Under the pieces are notes generated by a model. That model did no database searches. It was not told the origin of the DNA and saw only the letters and a program-made list of their open reading frames with translations. Below, piece after piece: positions 1 through 9,677 of a DNA stretch of 64,000 bases. The stretch comes from DASTFP01 sp963816855 (lineage in GTDB: Bacteria > Verrucomicrobiota > Verrucomicrobiia > Chthoniobacterales > Terrimicrobiaceae): assembly GCA_963816855.1 (NCBI GenBank), contig CAWFMA010000022.1:62001-126000 (forward strand), written 5' to 3'. The first letter of the stretch is position 1; each line of letters begins with the position of its first letter. The position numbers were made by a program, and so were the translations under genes.

Positions 1-2413
1 ACAGCCTGGCCTTGCCATCGGGAAAGTTGAACCGTTTGGTGTATAGCAACGGCTCATCGGTGCCGTCGGCTGCGACGGGCCATTGCAGCGTTTTGTATCC
101 TGCAAGCCGCTCGTAGCTCACGCCGGCGAACAGAGGGGTCAACGAAGCGATTTCGCGATAAATCTCGGAAGGATGCCGGTAGTTCCATCCTGCCCCGAGA
201 CGATTGGCAACGTCCTGCACGATCTGCCAGTCGGGGCGGCTTCCCTTCAATGGCTCGAACACTTGATAAAGCCTCTGGATTCGTCTCTCGGTGCTCGTGA
301 ACGTGCCTTCTTTTTCCAGGCTGGGGCTGGCTGGCAATATCACGTCGGCATACCGGCAGGTGTCGCTGAAGAAGATTTCCTGCACCACGAAGAAATCGAG
401 TTTGGAGAACGCATCGCCGACATAGTTAGCGTTCGAATCCACTAGGCTCATGTCTTCGCCGAACAAATACATCGCCTTGAGCTTGCCCTCGTGAATCGCC
501 TCGACCATCTCGTGGTTGTCCAGTCCTTTGGAGGACGGCAGCGTGACTCTCCAAGCTGCTTCAAAACGCGCGCGCACTTCCGAGTCGTCGACCGATTGGT
601 AGCCGGGGAGAAAGTTCGGCATGGCCCCGTGGTCGCTGGCGCCTTGCACGTTATTGTGTCCGCGCAAAGGATAAGCGCCCCTTCCCGGCTGCATGTAGTT
701 TCCGGTGATGAGCAGCAAGTTTGAGATGGCCGTGGACGTGTCGGACCCGGCGACATGCTGCGTGACGCCCATCGCCCAGAGCACGCAGACACCCTCCGCC
801 TCGGCGATCATGTGGGCTACTTTCTCCAACGTGTCCGCCGGGACCCCGCAGACGTGCGCGGCCAACTCCATTGTGAATGGTTCAAGGCTCTTCTTGAATT
901 GCTCCAATCCGTTCACCCACTGCTTCAAGAATTCGATTTTCGCCAGACCCTTCTCCAGCAGATAACGGCTAACCGCCGACAGCCAAACCAGGTCGGTTCC
1001 GGGCTTGGGCCGCAGGAGGACGTCGGCACGCTTTGCCATCTCGTGCTCGCGCAGATCGGAGACAATGAGTTTTTGGCCGCGCAACTTGTGTGACCTCTTG
1101 ACGCGGGTCGCGATGACCGGGTGGTTCTCCGCTGTGTTGCTGCCAATGATGATGACCAGCCCCGCCTTCTCTATGTCCGAAATAGAACCGGAGTCCCCGC
1201 CGTAGCCGACCGTGCGAAACAGGCCGACCGTGGCCGGGCTCTGGCAGTAACGGGAGCAGTTGTCCATGTTGTTGGTGCCAATCACCGCGCGGGCCAGTTT
1301 TTGCATGAGATAGCTCTCTTCATTAGTGCATTTGGAAGAAGAGATGAACGCCATCGAGTCCGGTCCATGCTGCGATTTGATCTCTGTGAGTCTGCGAGCG
1401 ATGAGGTCAAGAGCTTCCTCCCAACTGGCTTCGCGGAACTTCTCTCCTTCTCGAATGAGCGGCATTGTCAGGCGGTCGGGACTGTTCACGTAGTCCCAGC
1501 CAAACTTCCCTTTGACACATGTCGAAATGCCATTCGCCGGACCTTCCGCCGGCTCGACCTTCAAGATATGGCGGTCCTTGGTCCAGATGTTGAAACTGCA
1601 GCCGACGCCGCAGTAGGTGCAAACGGTCTTGGTGCGGCGGATGCGCGACTCACGCATGAGCGATTCGACTTCGGAAAGTTGAAGAATAGGTCCATAACCG
1701 ATTTCCGGTTCGACGCCTTTGACCACATCGATCATGCCGTCCAACGCCGGCTTCGTTAACGTGGTGAAAAAACCGGCGTGGCCGATCATGGATTTTTCCA
1801 TCAGCGCGTTGCAGGGGCATACCGTCACGCAGTGGCCGCACGAAACGCAGCTCGATTCCCCAATAGCCGAGCCGCCGTCCCACAGCACGCGTGGGTGCGG
1901 GTCCTCCCAGCGAATCGACAGCGTCTCGTTCACCTGAACGTTCTGGCACGCCTCGACGCAGCGGCCACAGAGAATGCACTGGTCCGGATCGTAGCGATAA
2001 AAGGGATTCGAAGCGTCCACTGGATAAGGCTTTGGCCGGAACGAGATTTTCTGATGTTCTACGGCCAGGAGTTTTGTCGTGTTGTGGACCGTGCAATTCC
2101 CGTTGTTGTTGTCGCAAACCGTGCAGTAGAGCATGTGGTTGCCGAGAATCCGGTCAAACGCCTCCCGCTGCGCGGCGTCGGCTCGGGCCGATTTCGTCGA
2201 GAGCGCAATCCCGGCCGAGACGACAGTCGCACAGGCTCGCACGAGGCGACCGTCCGCCTCCACCATGCAGGTGTCGCACGTTTGAATCGGGCCGAGCTGA
2301 GGGTGATAACACACCTGCGGGACTTTCGCACCAGCGCGATTAAGGAGGTCGATAAGGCGTTCGCCGGCCTTTGCTTCCTTGGCCAAACCATCGATTGTCA
2401 CGCTGAAGCTCAT
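1..2413 (-). CDS. fdhF: Formate dehydrogenase alpha subunit, cysteine type (3' end outside window)
   Basis: Molybdopterin oxidoreductase that oxidises formate to CO2, cytoplasmic. One open frame of 804 codons runs from an ATG at 2413 to the window edge. In order: 2Fe-2S domain (Cys35, 46, 49, 61), His-Cys3 type 4Fe-4S motif near residues 93-107, two ferredoxin 4Fe-4S clusters (Cys146/149/152/156 and 189/192/195/199), the 4Fe-4S domain of the Mo enzyme (Cys265/268/272/299), then the molybdopterin-binding part. The metal ligand is Cys390 in the context NCSRYCQSPA, so selenocysteine is not used. N-terminal NuoG-like iron-sulfur domains are typical of the Bacillus YjgC / NAD-linked soluble group. 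The last roughly 150-200 residues are missing. No partner subunit is visible. Family call is firm; electron acceptor is unknown. Confidence 0.95.
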   Translation of the reverse strand, partial: MSFSVTIDGLAKEAKAGERLIDLLNRAGAKVPQVCYHPQLGPIQTCDTCMVEADGRLVRACATVVSAGIALSTKSARADAAQREAFDRILGNHMLYCTVCDNNNGNCTVHNTTKLLAVEHQKISFRPKPYPVDASNPFYRYDPDQCILCGRCVEACQNVQVNETLSIRWEDPHPRVLWDGGSAIGESSCVSCGHCVTVCPCNALMEKSMIGHAGFFTTLTKPALDGMIDVVKGVEPEIGYGPILQLSEVESLMRESRIRRTKTVCTYCGVGCSFNIWTKDRHILKVEPAEGPANGISTCVKGKFGWDYVNSPDRLTMPLIREGEKFREASWEEALDLIARRLTEIKSQHGPDSMAFISSSKCTNEESYLMQKLARAVIGTNNMDNCSRYCQSPATVGLFRTVGYGGDSGSISDIEKAGLVIIIGSNTAENHPVIATRVKRSHKLRGQKLIVSDLREHEMAKRADVLLRPKPGTDLVWLSAVSRYLLEKGLAKIEFLKQWVNGLEQFKKSLEPFTMELAAHVCGVPADTLEKVAHMIAEAEGVCVLWAMGVTQHVAGSDTSTAISNLLLITGNYMQPGRGAYPLRGHNNVQGASDHGAMPNFLPGYQSVDDSEVRARFEAAWRVTLPSSKGLDNHEMVEAIHEGKLKAMYLFGEDMSLVDSNANYVGDAFSKLDFFVVQEIFFSDTCRYADVILPASPSLEKEGTFTSTERRIQRLYQVFEPLKGSRPDWQIVQDVANRLGAGWNYRHPSEIYREIASLTPLFAGVSYERLAGYKTLQWPVAADGTDEPLLYTKRFNFPDGKARL

Positions 2414-2609
2414 GCCCGACTCGGGTGTTGGGTGGTAACGGAGCAGAAAAATAGCATAAGGGCTGCGAAAGGTCAAAATCGCGTCAAAAGGACGCATTTT
2501 CGACCCGTAGAGGCGCTATGAGGAGCGGGCTTAGCCTCACGGGAGGTAAATGTGTGAATGTCGCCCAAGAGAGATGCATTCCGTGCCATCTTGATAACGG
2601 TCATAGGAA

Positions 2610-2931
2610 TCAAGGAGTTTTCTCGCTCTCTGGATGAGCTCCGGGTTTGTCGCTGCCCGTTTGAGTGAGCGACAGTAAACGCTCCTTTCCCTGCTCGGCG
2701 GCATCTTCGCCTGCCCCGCCTAGGACCAGCCGCAAAGGACCGGTCGCCTGTGTAACTTGCGCGCCCGCCACGTTCGTGTTGAAGGTGACGAGCGCCTCTT
2801 TCGGTCCGAAGGGTGGGGTCCGGGATGCGACTAGCCACAGCGTATATTTGTGACCCGGTTTCAAGCCCGACGCCGCAATCTGCAAGAGGTCCACCGGGCT
2901 GAGCGCGTTCAGGGAGACAGTAGCATGCGCT
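2610..2931 (-). pseudogene. C-terminal fragment of a conserved soil-bacterial hypothetical protein
   Basis: The frame encodes about 105 residues beginning ATVSLNALSPVDLLQIAASG and containing GLKPGHKYTLWLV and FGPKEALVTFNTN, a pattern I recall from uncharacterised proteins of soil bacteria. A stop codon (TGA) lies just upstream in frame near 2938 and there is no ATG before the conserved part; a GTG near 2894 is the only start-like codon. I read this as the tail of a larger gene that lost its 5' part. It follows the formate dehydrogenase start on the same strand. Function unknown. Confidence 0.45.
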
Positions 2932-3228
2932 CAAAGGATCTCGGGGCGAAATTCCCCGAAATTATGGTGTCGATCGTAGAACTGAACGCTCATGACGCCA
3001 TCATCGATGGCGACATTGTAGCATGAAAGGGCGCTCATCATTTCAATTGCTTCAGGCTCATGATATGGAGCAGGAGCGGCCACCAATATTTTTTACGACT
3101 TCGATCTGCTCCAATTAAACGGAAAGGAGATGAAAAAACGTCCCCTAGTTCGGATTTACAAGGGCCGGCAATGAGACCCTTGTTCGTTATTCAACTGCGC
3201 GCTCCTTCTCAAAATAAAACACATGCGC

Positions 3229-4041
3229 CTAGCCATTCCCAATAGCGGGGAGCCCAAAAAGGGAATTTCGCGATAGTCTCGCGACCAACGCCAGCCGGCG
3301 TTGAGGGCAAAACAATACGACGCATTCTGATCTTCGATAGCTGGAGACGTCCGAATATCCACCAATGACCAGTAAAGACCTCCGACTTTTATTCCTAAGG
3401 CCGTGGAGCCAAGTTCGCAAAAGACTGAAAGGGAGGGGAGATGACAGCAAAGTCGGTCGTGCGGTTCTGTTCTTCACGGGAGAGAGCTTCACGGTCGACA
3501 AACTCGCGAAAAGCGCGGGAATTCTTCCGCGAGGAGGTCGGCGGTGATTACCGAGCCAGGCAATGGTGCGCTCGACGATCCATCGGCGGCGATAGCGGCG
3601 CAAAGGCCGGCCATCCTGAGTCAGGTTCTCGGGCCGACGGTTGGAGCGGTGAGGAGAGATCATTTCGATGCCCAGTTCTGCGAGGGTTTGATCAAGGGCG
3701 TCGCTATCATAACCCTTGTCTCCGATGAGGCGTTTTGGTTGAAAGTCTCCCTCGACGAAGCCCAGGGTTTGCTGGACCATCGCGGTCTCACCGACGCTGG
3801 CTGCATCCAAAGAGAGAGCCAGGGGAACTCCCTTTGCATCAACCACAAGCTGCACCTTGGTTCCTTTACCTTTGCGCGTCAGACCAACCGCGGTTCCTCC
3901 GCCCTTGGCCGCGGCAAAAGTGGCATCCACAAAGCACTCTTCCAAGTTGACTCGACCCTCTTCGATCGACTGACTGATAATGGCAGCAAAGATACGCCGG
4001 AACGCATCGGACTGACTCCACGCCTTCAGATAGTCGTGCAC
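3229..4041 (-). pseudogene. IS5-family transposase, 5'-truncated and 3'-disrupted
   Basis: The central part is a clear IS5-group DDE transposase: ECFVDATFAAAKGG (first Asp), GDKGYDSDAL (second Asp) and RRWIVERTIAWLGNHRR (catalytic Glu). The N-terminal helix-turn-helix part is missing: in-frame codons upstream of the GTG at 4041 end at a TGA about 30 bases away, and related-looking sequence continues in another frame. After the WLGNHRR motif (near 3530) the frame stops resembling a transposase, so the last roughly 100 codons are unrelated sequence read through. Inactive remnant. Confidence 0.8.
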
Positions 4042-4065
4042 GTGCTCTTGGGCGGAAAGTTCCGT

Positions 4066-4858
4066 CGCTTTTCACTGGATTCGGTGTGTAGCCGGCCCAA
4101 ATCGTGCGCACGGGCAGACGTGTCATCTCTGGCTCTTGAACGTAACCGGACGCTCAAAGATCTCTCGCAGCTTGGGAGCACCTGCGCAGGCTCTGTATCA
4201 CTTAGCAAAGCTAAACGATCCGGATCCACACCACAATTTGTGGCCGCAAGAGGCGAACTCTGCTCCGCTACTGCCACCATCCGCTACCTCGGCACGAGCC
4301 AATCGCCAAAAGTCGCATTCGAAAGGATGAGCTCCAGCACCGTGCGGCTCGGTTCAAGATTCGCCGGAAAAGACCTCGAAAAATACGACCTCACGCGACG
4401 CTCGCGCAATTCGAGCCAGTTTTTCGCTTATTTTGGGACTAGGCTGGAACATATCAGTCTTACCGACGAGTATGTCGGGGACTGACGTCGAGCAGTCCCT
4501 CCGAGGGAGTATCCTCCGACCGCTCAGGCGCCGGCCATCCCTGCTCACCCAGGTGTGCCACTAGTTCTGACGAACCGGAAAATTTGCGCACTTTCGTGTC
4601 TTCCCCCTACAACTGTCGCGTATCAGGATCCGGTGACTCACATGCATCGGACATTGATCTGCCGACCCTCCTCTTACGACAATGCTTAATACTCAGACTC
4701 GTCGATGGGGTCTTGCATAACGCCTCGAAAAGGTTCAATCCAAACGAACAATACCCCTGATCCGAGTGCAGACGACTGATCGCACAACTGCACGAGAGCG
4801 GCAGGAACTCGCCTACCCCGTTGCTCTGAGCCGTCTTATTTTGCCGATCGTTGGGCGA
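4066..4858. other. No supportable gene
   Basis: Between the transposase remnant and the aldo/keto reductase I see no convincing coding sequence. Open frames on both strands have no recognisable motifs and look like chance frames. The part nearest the transposase may hold its scrambled 5' end. Confidence 0.5.
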
Positions 4859-5899
4859 TCATTGAGAATCCTTTGGACGAATCGTTCCCCTTTCACCTGC
4901 GGCGGCTTCTATGAAATCGTACGGATACGGTAGCGGTGGTTGGCTCGCCTCATCCAGCTGTTTCAGGTGATCGGAATCCAGCTCCCAACCAGCCGCGGCC
5001 AGGTTTGTCTCGAGCTGTTCCAGGTGCCGCGCTCCGATGATCGGCGCCGTCACACCCGGTTTGCGTAGAAGCCAATTAATCGCGACCTGAGCCGGTGTTT
5101 TCCCGACTCCTTCAGCGACCGCCTGCAGGGCATCAATAACACGCCATGTCGATTCGGTGTCATAATGTTTCCAAGCCTCGCCCCAACCTTTCTCGCTCGC
5201 GACTTCAATGCGACTTCCCTTTGGCGGTTCGGTCATTCCGCGCCGGAACTTGCCGGACAACCAGCCGCCTCGCAACGGGCTCCAGGGAATTACTCCCAGA
5301 CCTTCGCGAAGGGCGACCGGAACCAATTCCCATTCTGTGGAACGGCACAAAAGATTGTATTGCGGCTGGAGGCAGACAAACCTCTCCCATCCAGATTCGC
5401 GGCTGAGATCAATCGCGCGCTGTAACTGCCAACCCGCGTAGTTACTCGCACCGAGATAGCGAACAACGCCTTTTTTGACGAGTTGATCCAGGGTCGAGAG
5501 AGTCTCTTCCAAAGGGGTCATCGGGTCCCAGCAGTGAACCTGAAAGAGGTCAATGTAGTCGGTCTGAAGCCGCCGGAGGCTCGCTTCGGCAGAGGCCAAG
5601 ACATGCTTACGGCTGAGTCCCGCGTCGTTGGGGCCCTTCCCCATTGGAAATCGCACCTTAGTCGCGACCACCCAATCTTCTCGATTCTTCTCCTTCAACC
5701 ATCGTCCGACAATCGCCTCCGAGCCTCCGAGCGAATAAACGTTCGCGGTATCAATAAAATTACCACCCACCTCTGCGAACCGATCCATCATTGCCCGGCT
5801 CTCTTCCTCGGTTGCTTCGTTCTCGCGACCAAAAGTCATCGTGCCGAGACACAGCTCACTCACCCGGAGCCCGGTACTGCCCAGAAAACGGTAGTTCAT
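4859..5899 (-). CDS. Aldo/keto reductase
   Basis: NADPH-dependent reductase of aldehydes or ketones, cytoplasmic TIM barrel, 346 residues, full length for the family. The catalytic tetrad is present: Asp50 (FIDTANVY), Tyr55, Lys81 (VVATK) and His122 (FQVHCWD). The C-terminal cofactor-binding region includes GVTAPIIGAR. The start at 5899 gives the usual MxYRxLGxTGLxVSxLxLGT beginning. It stands alone; upstream are three 10-bp-spaced repeats that may be an operator. Substrate cannot be told from sequence. Confidence 0.93.
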   Translation of the reverse strand: MNYRFLGSTGLRVSELCLGTMTFGRENEATEEESRAMMDRFAEVGGNFIDTANVYSLGGSEAIVGRWLKEKNREDWVVATKVRFPMGKGPNDAGLSRKHVLASAEASLRRLQTDYIDLFQVHCWDPMTPLEETLSTLDQLVKKGVVRYLGASNYAGWQLQRAIDLSRESGWERFVCLQPQYNLLCRSTEWELVPVALREGLGVIPWSPLRGGWLSGKFRRGMTEPPKGSRIEVASEKGWGEAWKHYDTESTWRVIDALQAVAEGVGKTPAQVAINWLLRKPGVTAPIIGARHLEQLETNLAAAGWELDSDHLKQLDEASQPPLPYPYDFIEAAAGERGTIRPKDSQ

Positions 5900-5913
5900 A
5901 GAAAATTATAGAA

Positions 5914-5940
5914 AATGATCGTCAATGATCAACAATGATC
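5914..5940. promoter_or_regulatory. Three AATGATC direct repeats with exact 10-bp period
   Basis: AATGATC occurs at 5914-5920, 5924-5930 and 5934-5940, one helical turn apart, 15 to 41 bases upstream of the reductase start on the minus strand. This spacing puts all copies on the same DNA face, as in operators bound by oligomeric regulators. It could also be a chance short tandem repeat. Confidence 0.35.
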
Positions 5941-6185
5941 TCAAAACCTGCCAGTCGCGCGGCGGCGACGGGACGCGTGCCCGCGACTTCACCAGTGGAA
6001 CGATTGTTCCAAAAAACCAAGAACAAGGTGGAGAGCTTCTCAAACCGGGCGCTACGCGACGCGGATCACGCCGGGGAGGTCCTATGCCACCTCGAGCCCG
6101 CTCCATTTCATCTTGGCTTGTGAAAAACGAATTTACCCATTAGACAAGACAGATAAATGAAACATGCAGCTGGCAAAACAAACCC

Positions 6186-6746
6186 ATGAAGACAAACAAA
6201 CTTATCCTATGCAGTGTGCTGGCAGGCCTCATCACAGCAACCGCATCCGTGGGCTACGCCGAATATCAGCCGTCGGCTCCCAGTGCAAACTCCGCGATTA
6301 CCTGGACTGCGGGCGGCAAGCAGTCAAAAAATGTGGATGTCCTTTTCGTGCAAAACGCGAAGAGTGTGACTATCAACAAAGGCAAGCTCGTCTTGCGGGG
6401 AGTGAACCCCGTGACCGTGTGCTTTACCGACCGACCCGCGCGTCTGGCCGGGCATATGCCCACCAGTAAGTTCGTTCCGCTGTGGAGTCAGGGGAAGGAT
6501 AGCTTTCTGAGGGATAATCCCAACGCCACCCTCTCGGTATTTCATGGCCACAAAGTATCGGACTTGGTGGTGGAGCTTAGCAACCCACAACTCTCCGGTA
6601 ACGATCTCTCCTACGACGTGAAGATGGTTGAAGGCACGCTGTTGGCGAAAGGGGGACCCTGTGCGCTGTTCATCGATATCATTGACATGCCGCGAACGCC
6701 CTATTCTTTCGCTGGTGCCGCAGGGCGCTACCGTGGCCACTGGTAA
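6186..6746 (+). CDS. Secreted protein of unknown function
   Basis: 186 residues with a classical N-terminal signal peptide (MKTNKLILCSVLAGLITATA, cleavage probably after VGYA). The mature part has beta-rich segments such as VTINKGKLVLRGVNPVTVCF, FRD-type turn motifs and LSYDVKMVEG, resembling small uncharacterised exported proteins of proteobacteria that carry a conserved CFTDRP-like stretch. One cysteine pair is possible (in VTVCF and GPCAL). No linked genes suggest a role. Codon structure and the signal peptide make it a real gene. Confidence 0.75.
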   Translation: MKTNKLILCSVLAGLITATASVGYAEYQPSAPSANSAITWTAGGKQSKNVDVLFVQNAKSVTINKGKLVLRGVNPVTVCFTDRPARLAGHMPTSKFVPLWSQGKDSFLRDNPNATLSVFHGHKVSDLVVELSNPQLSGNDLSYDVKMVEGTLLAKGGPCALFIDIIDMPRTPYSFAGAAGRYRGHW

Positions 6747-7088
6747 CTAACTGCGGTGGGAAAGGGAAAGCAAATAGCGGAATCGTTTTCCGCATCGGGG
6801 TGGGACTGGCAGTGCTGCACTCAGTTCTTTAGCTTCATCTCCAGAGTTCTGTCTTAGCCGATAAATTTGAATTGGCTCCATGGAGAGCGTAGAGACGTGG
6901 TTGGCCCACAGTCCTGATTTCCTATTACGGTTGGCGAAAGGGCCCTCATCTGGCCTCAGGTGAAATTTTTGGTAGTCGAGAGGACAGTCCTAACGCTGAC
7001 AAGAATGGATTCGCAGCCCTTTCGGCTAAAGACCAATCAATTCAGCCTAAGCAAACGGAGGGCGCCCCGTCGTAGCAATCGGGAATGG
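6747..7088. other. Intergenic, one short hairpin, no gene
   Basis: No coding sequence recognised. A perfect 6-bp stem with a 5-base loop (GCGGAA/TTCCGC) sits at 6777-6793, 30 bases after the stop of the secreted protein. There is no T-tract after it, so it is at best a weak terminator. Confidence 0.4.
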
Positions 7089-7431
7089 TCACCCACGGGA
7101 CCGAAGATCTCCTCCTGAGCGATCCTTATGTCCGGTGTGACGTCCGCGAAAGATCGTCGGCTCCGTAAAGAAGTCGCGATCGAACCGAGCGCTGCGAGAA
7201 CCTCCTGTCACGACGTGAGCGCCTTGCCTAGCCACTTTCGATAATAGCCGAGCACAGTATGGAGCTGGCGACTGTTGAGAACGGGTCCCACTGCGTGGCG
7301 GGGTCCCGCGGATCGCCCATCGCCAGCCCTTTGACAATCTCCGGGTAGGTCTCGACGACTTCCGCCCTTCGGCGCCGAGGTGCGACAATTCGTGTCTGGG
7401 CGAAGCAGATTTGGCCGGAGGCGGCAATCGG
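7089..7431 (-). pseudogene. Aldehyde dehydrogenase remnant
   Basis: Pieces of one aldehyde dehydrogenase appear in order in shifting frames: GQICFAQTRIVAPR (catalytic Cys region), EIVKGLAMGDPRDPATQ, PVLNSRQLHTVLGY, VVTGGSRSARFDRDFFTEPT and TPDIRIAQEEIFGPVG. These match the second half of the catalytic domain of vanillin/benzaldehyde-type dehydrogenases. Both ends are missing and at least three frameshifts are needed to join the parts. Inactive. Confidence 0.8.
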
Positions 7432-7476
7432 CAGTCGATGGTCGAATATGGCAAAGCTACAAACAGAATATGGCGG

Positions 7477-7989
7477 TCACTTGTTGCGATAGCCGATGAT
7501 GTCGCCGTAGATATCTCGCACGAGCGCCGAACTGGTTGGCTTCGCAAACTTTGGCCGATCCGAGTCATTTAACCACATCTCGGTAATTCGTCCCGGCTTT
7601 ATCGAGACGCGAACTTTCCCGTAGTTGTTGTCGTCACGAGGCTCAACGGCATCGATGCCGGGGTTCACTATTTCAACATCGTAGACGCCGGGATGCAACG
7701 CCAAGGAACGCCGGTCAAACCAGGTTCGCGCACGCCCTCCCGACTCTGGTACGATGCGATAGTTGTCATTATCCCACCCGATAAGACCGTCGTCGTCATA
7801 GACGGGTGTCTCGGGTGTATAGACCCGCAGATATCCCTCGCTAGTGGATCTGACGATTCTTTCGTCTCCGGCTTTCGGCGGTCGAGGGCCCACGAACGGG
7901 GAGGTTTGCTGAGCGTAGAGCTGAAAGGCTAATGAAAAGGTAGCTGCGGCCAGAAGCAGGACTTTGGGCGTGTTAACTGGAACTTTCAT
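7477..7989 (-). CDS. Secreted protein of unknown function
   Basis: 170 residues from the ATG at 7989, which directly precedes a signal peptide (MKVPVNTPKVLLLAAATFSL, cleavage near LYAQ). An upstream ATG at 8052 would add 21 residues and bury the signal, so I prefer 7989. The mature part includes TPVYDDDGLIGWDNDNYRI, RSLALHPGVYDVEIV and VSIKPGRITEMWL, a PEGA-like beta layout as in cell-surface proteins. No family assigned. It ends next to the aldehyde dehydrogenase remnant. Confidence 0.7.
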   Translation of the reverse strand: MKVPVNTPKVLLLAAATFSLAFQLYAQQTSPFVGPRPPKAGDERIVRSTSEGYLRVYTPETPVYDDDGLIGWDNDNYRIVPESGGRARTWFDRRSLALHPGVYDVEIVNPGIDAVEPRDDNNYGKVRVSIKPGRITEMWLNDSDRPKFAKPTSSALVRDIYGDIIGYRNK

Positions 7990-8081
7990 CTGATTGTGTT
8001 GGTTAAGCTTGATATTCGGATGCATGCGCGGATTTTGTGCCAACAACCGCACATCATGTTAATAGGCTTATCCACAGTGCC

Positions 8082-8321
8082 TTACTTGATTATGGGGCAT
8101 CGGCGGCCGGGACGAAATCTCGGACGTTCCAATAATCGTTCCCTCACAGCCTGAATCTTCGCCCGACCTCGCCGTAGTCGCCTGCGACCAAAAGGGTGAC
8201 GCTCAAGTTTTGACACTAAAACGTCGACGGATGAGAGACCGCTGAGCGCCTCACGAACCCGAAATGGTCGTTCGTCAACCGCGAATGCGATGGAGTCGTC
8301 TTTGTCATGCCTCGACGCCAT
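8082..8321 (-). pseudogene. FixJ-type response regulator remnant (receiver start)
   Basis: The first 40 residues resemble the start of a FixJ-like receiver: DKDDSIAFAVDERPFRVREA compares with the usual DSIVFVVDDDPSVREAL, followed by LSGLSSVDVL. The phosphoacceptor region and output domain are gone and the remainder is unrelated. It overlaps the end of a histidine kinase remnant by a few bases in the same direction, as expected for a former kinase-regulator operon. Confidence 0.6.
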
Positions 8322-8571
8322 GACTTATTGGGGCGGTAAATTGAAACGTCGCCCCGGTCCGGCATTCGGGGTGGCCCACAGGGCGGCCTCTATGAGCTTC
8401 AATGATAGAACGGCTGATCGATAACCCCGTGCCCATCCCCTCTGTCTTGGTCGTAAAGAATGCTTCAAAAAAGCCCTCCGCGTGCTTCGGATCTACCCCG
8501 ATGCCGGAATCGGTCACACTCATCAGGACTTGGTCTGGATCGTTCCTTTGTGTTTTGTTCAGCAATTGTCG
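8317..8571 (-). pseudogene. Histidine kinase C-terminal ATPase remnant
   Basis: Encodes the end of a HATPase domain: VLMSVTDSGIGVDP (G1 box), FEAFFTTKTEGMGTGLSISR (F and G2 boxes) and IIEAHRGR followed by GATFQFTAP, the standard ending of PAS-type kinases paired with FixJ-like regulators. Upstream the frame continues to 8730 without kinase similarity, so N box, His box and sensor domains are missing. Inactive. Confidence 0.75.
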
Positions 8572-8942
8572 CGACTTGTCCGATTTGATGTCGTCAAAAC
8601 ATTGCTCGGCCGTCTCTGAAGGCGATGGGATCATTTCTGGTTCGCTGCGGAGCGACACTATTGGGTCTGATCGCAGCCTTCCCTTGTGTAGCCCCTTCCT
8701 GGGCGAGGGGAAGAACTCCGCGAGCCTCAAAACAAATTCGGGCTGCGCTTTCCTTTGCCCACAAGCACTGGGATTTGAAAATCCAGAAGCCTCTAGTTTC
8801 TTACGCTAATCAATCGAAAGTAGAGTAACTATCTTAACGATGATGCCTGCTACGCATTGGACACCGTCCTTGTCAAAGATAACTTTTGCTCGACAAATGG
8901 CGGGTCTTTAAGAAAAAGGATGCAACCTAGGAAGAAAAGATT
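8572..8942. other. No supportable gene
   Basis: Intergenic stretch between the kinase remnant and the cupin gene. No motif recognised. It holds the likely promoter and the AGGAAG ribosome binding site (11 bases before the ATG) of the cupin gene at its right end. Confidence 0.45.
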
Positions 8943-9371
8943 ATGGCTGACCAGAAGACACCTCCGGATCACGGCCGTTTCGACACGAATGCGATTGCAA
9001 GCACTTTGCCCGACGTGGCTAACACACTTCTGATTGATCACTACATGACTGATGGGGATACCGCCAGTACACGAGTCTTTCGCGTCTATCGCGAAACTCC
9101 TCCACATCACCATGCAAAGAGCGACGAACATTTATTCGTGCTTTCCGGCAGGGGAACTTTCTGGATGGACAATCCTTCCAATGGCGGCGAGTTTGGGCCA
9201 GGACACTTCCTTGTCTTCAAGCGTGGAACGGTACACGCACTTCCAGAGGTCCTGGAAGAGCCGCTGGTATTCGTCTCCATAGACGCGCCCCGCCGCGATC
9301 CCAAGGACATCATCTTTGAGAACCCACAGGACGGAACGCCGGAATCGTTCATCCAACAGCTCAATGGCTGA
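8943..9371 (+). CDS. Cupin-domain protein
   Basis: 142 residues with a single cupin barrel. Motif 1 is PPHHHAKSDEHLFVLSGRGTFW with the expected His/His/Glu metal ligands; motif 2 is FGPGHFLVFKRGTVHAL with the final His. Small stand-alone cupins of this type bind a metal ion and act as isomerases, dioxygenases or binding proteins; the substrate cannot be told. A good Shine-Dalgarno (AGGAAG) supports the start. Confidence 0.88.
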   Translation: MADQKTPPDHGRFDTNAIASTLPDVANTLLIDHYMTDGDTASTRVFRVYRETPPHHHAKSDEHLFVLSGRGTFWMDNPSNGGEFGPGHFLVFKRGTVHALPEVLEEPLVFVSIDAPRRDPKDIIFENPQDGTPESFIQQLNG

Positions 9372-9677
9372 GCTGATCTTTAATAGCTTATCATTAGTCG
9401 CAAGACATAGCACTTTTCGACCAACCCGAGCACTCTATAAGCGAGCTGCTCGTCCGAACGAAGTGTATTGTCGATAAAATGCACGCCCTTCACGTCGAAG
9501 CTTTGCCAGCCGGCGCTCCTGATATGGCCTACCCCAACACCGCCGCGTACATGGCCGGCAGGTGGGAGCGCGGGGAGTGACCAAGACGACGGCGCGTTTA
9601 TCCCCGCAAGCACCGCAGCCTCGATCGGCTTCGGCGCCAATTCCATTCTCGCTGCCAACGCCCAGGAAAAGGAACCT

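Noticed and set aside
1121..2521. Several plus-strand open frames of 150-250 codons
   Set aside because: All are antisense to the formate dehydrogenase, which is open and motif-rich on the minus strand.
3544..4485. Long plus-strand open frame of 313 codons
   Set aside because: It lies antisense to the IS5 transposase remnant, whose DDE motifs identify the real coding strand.
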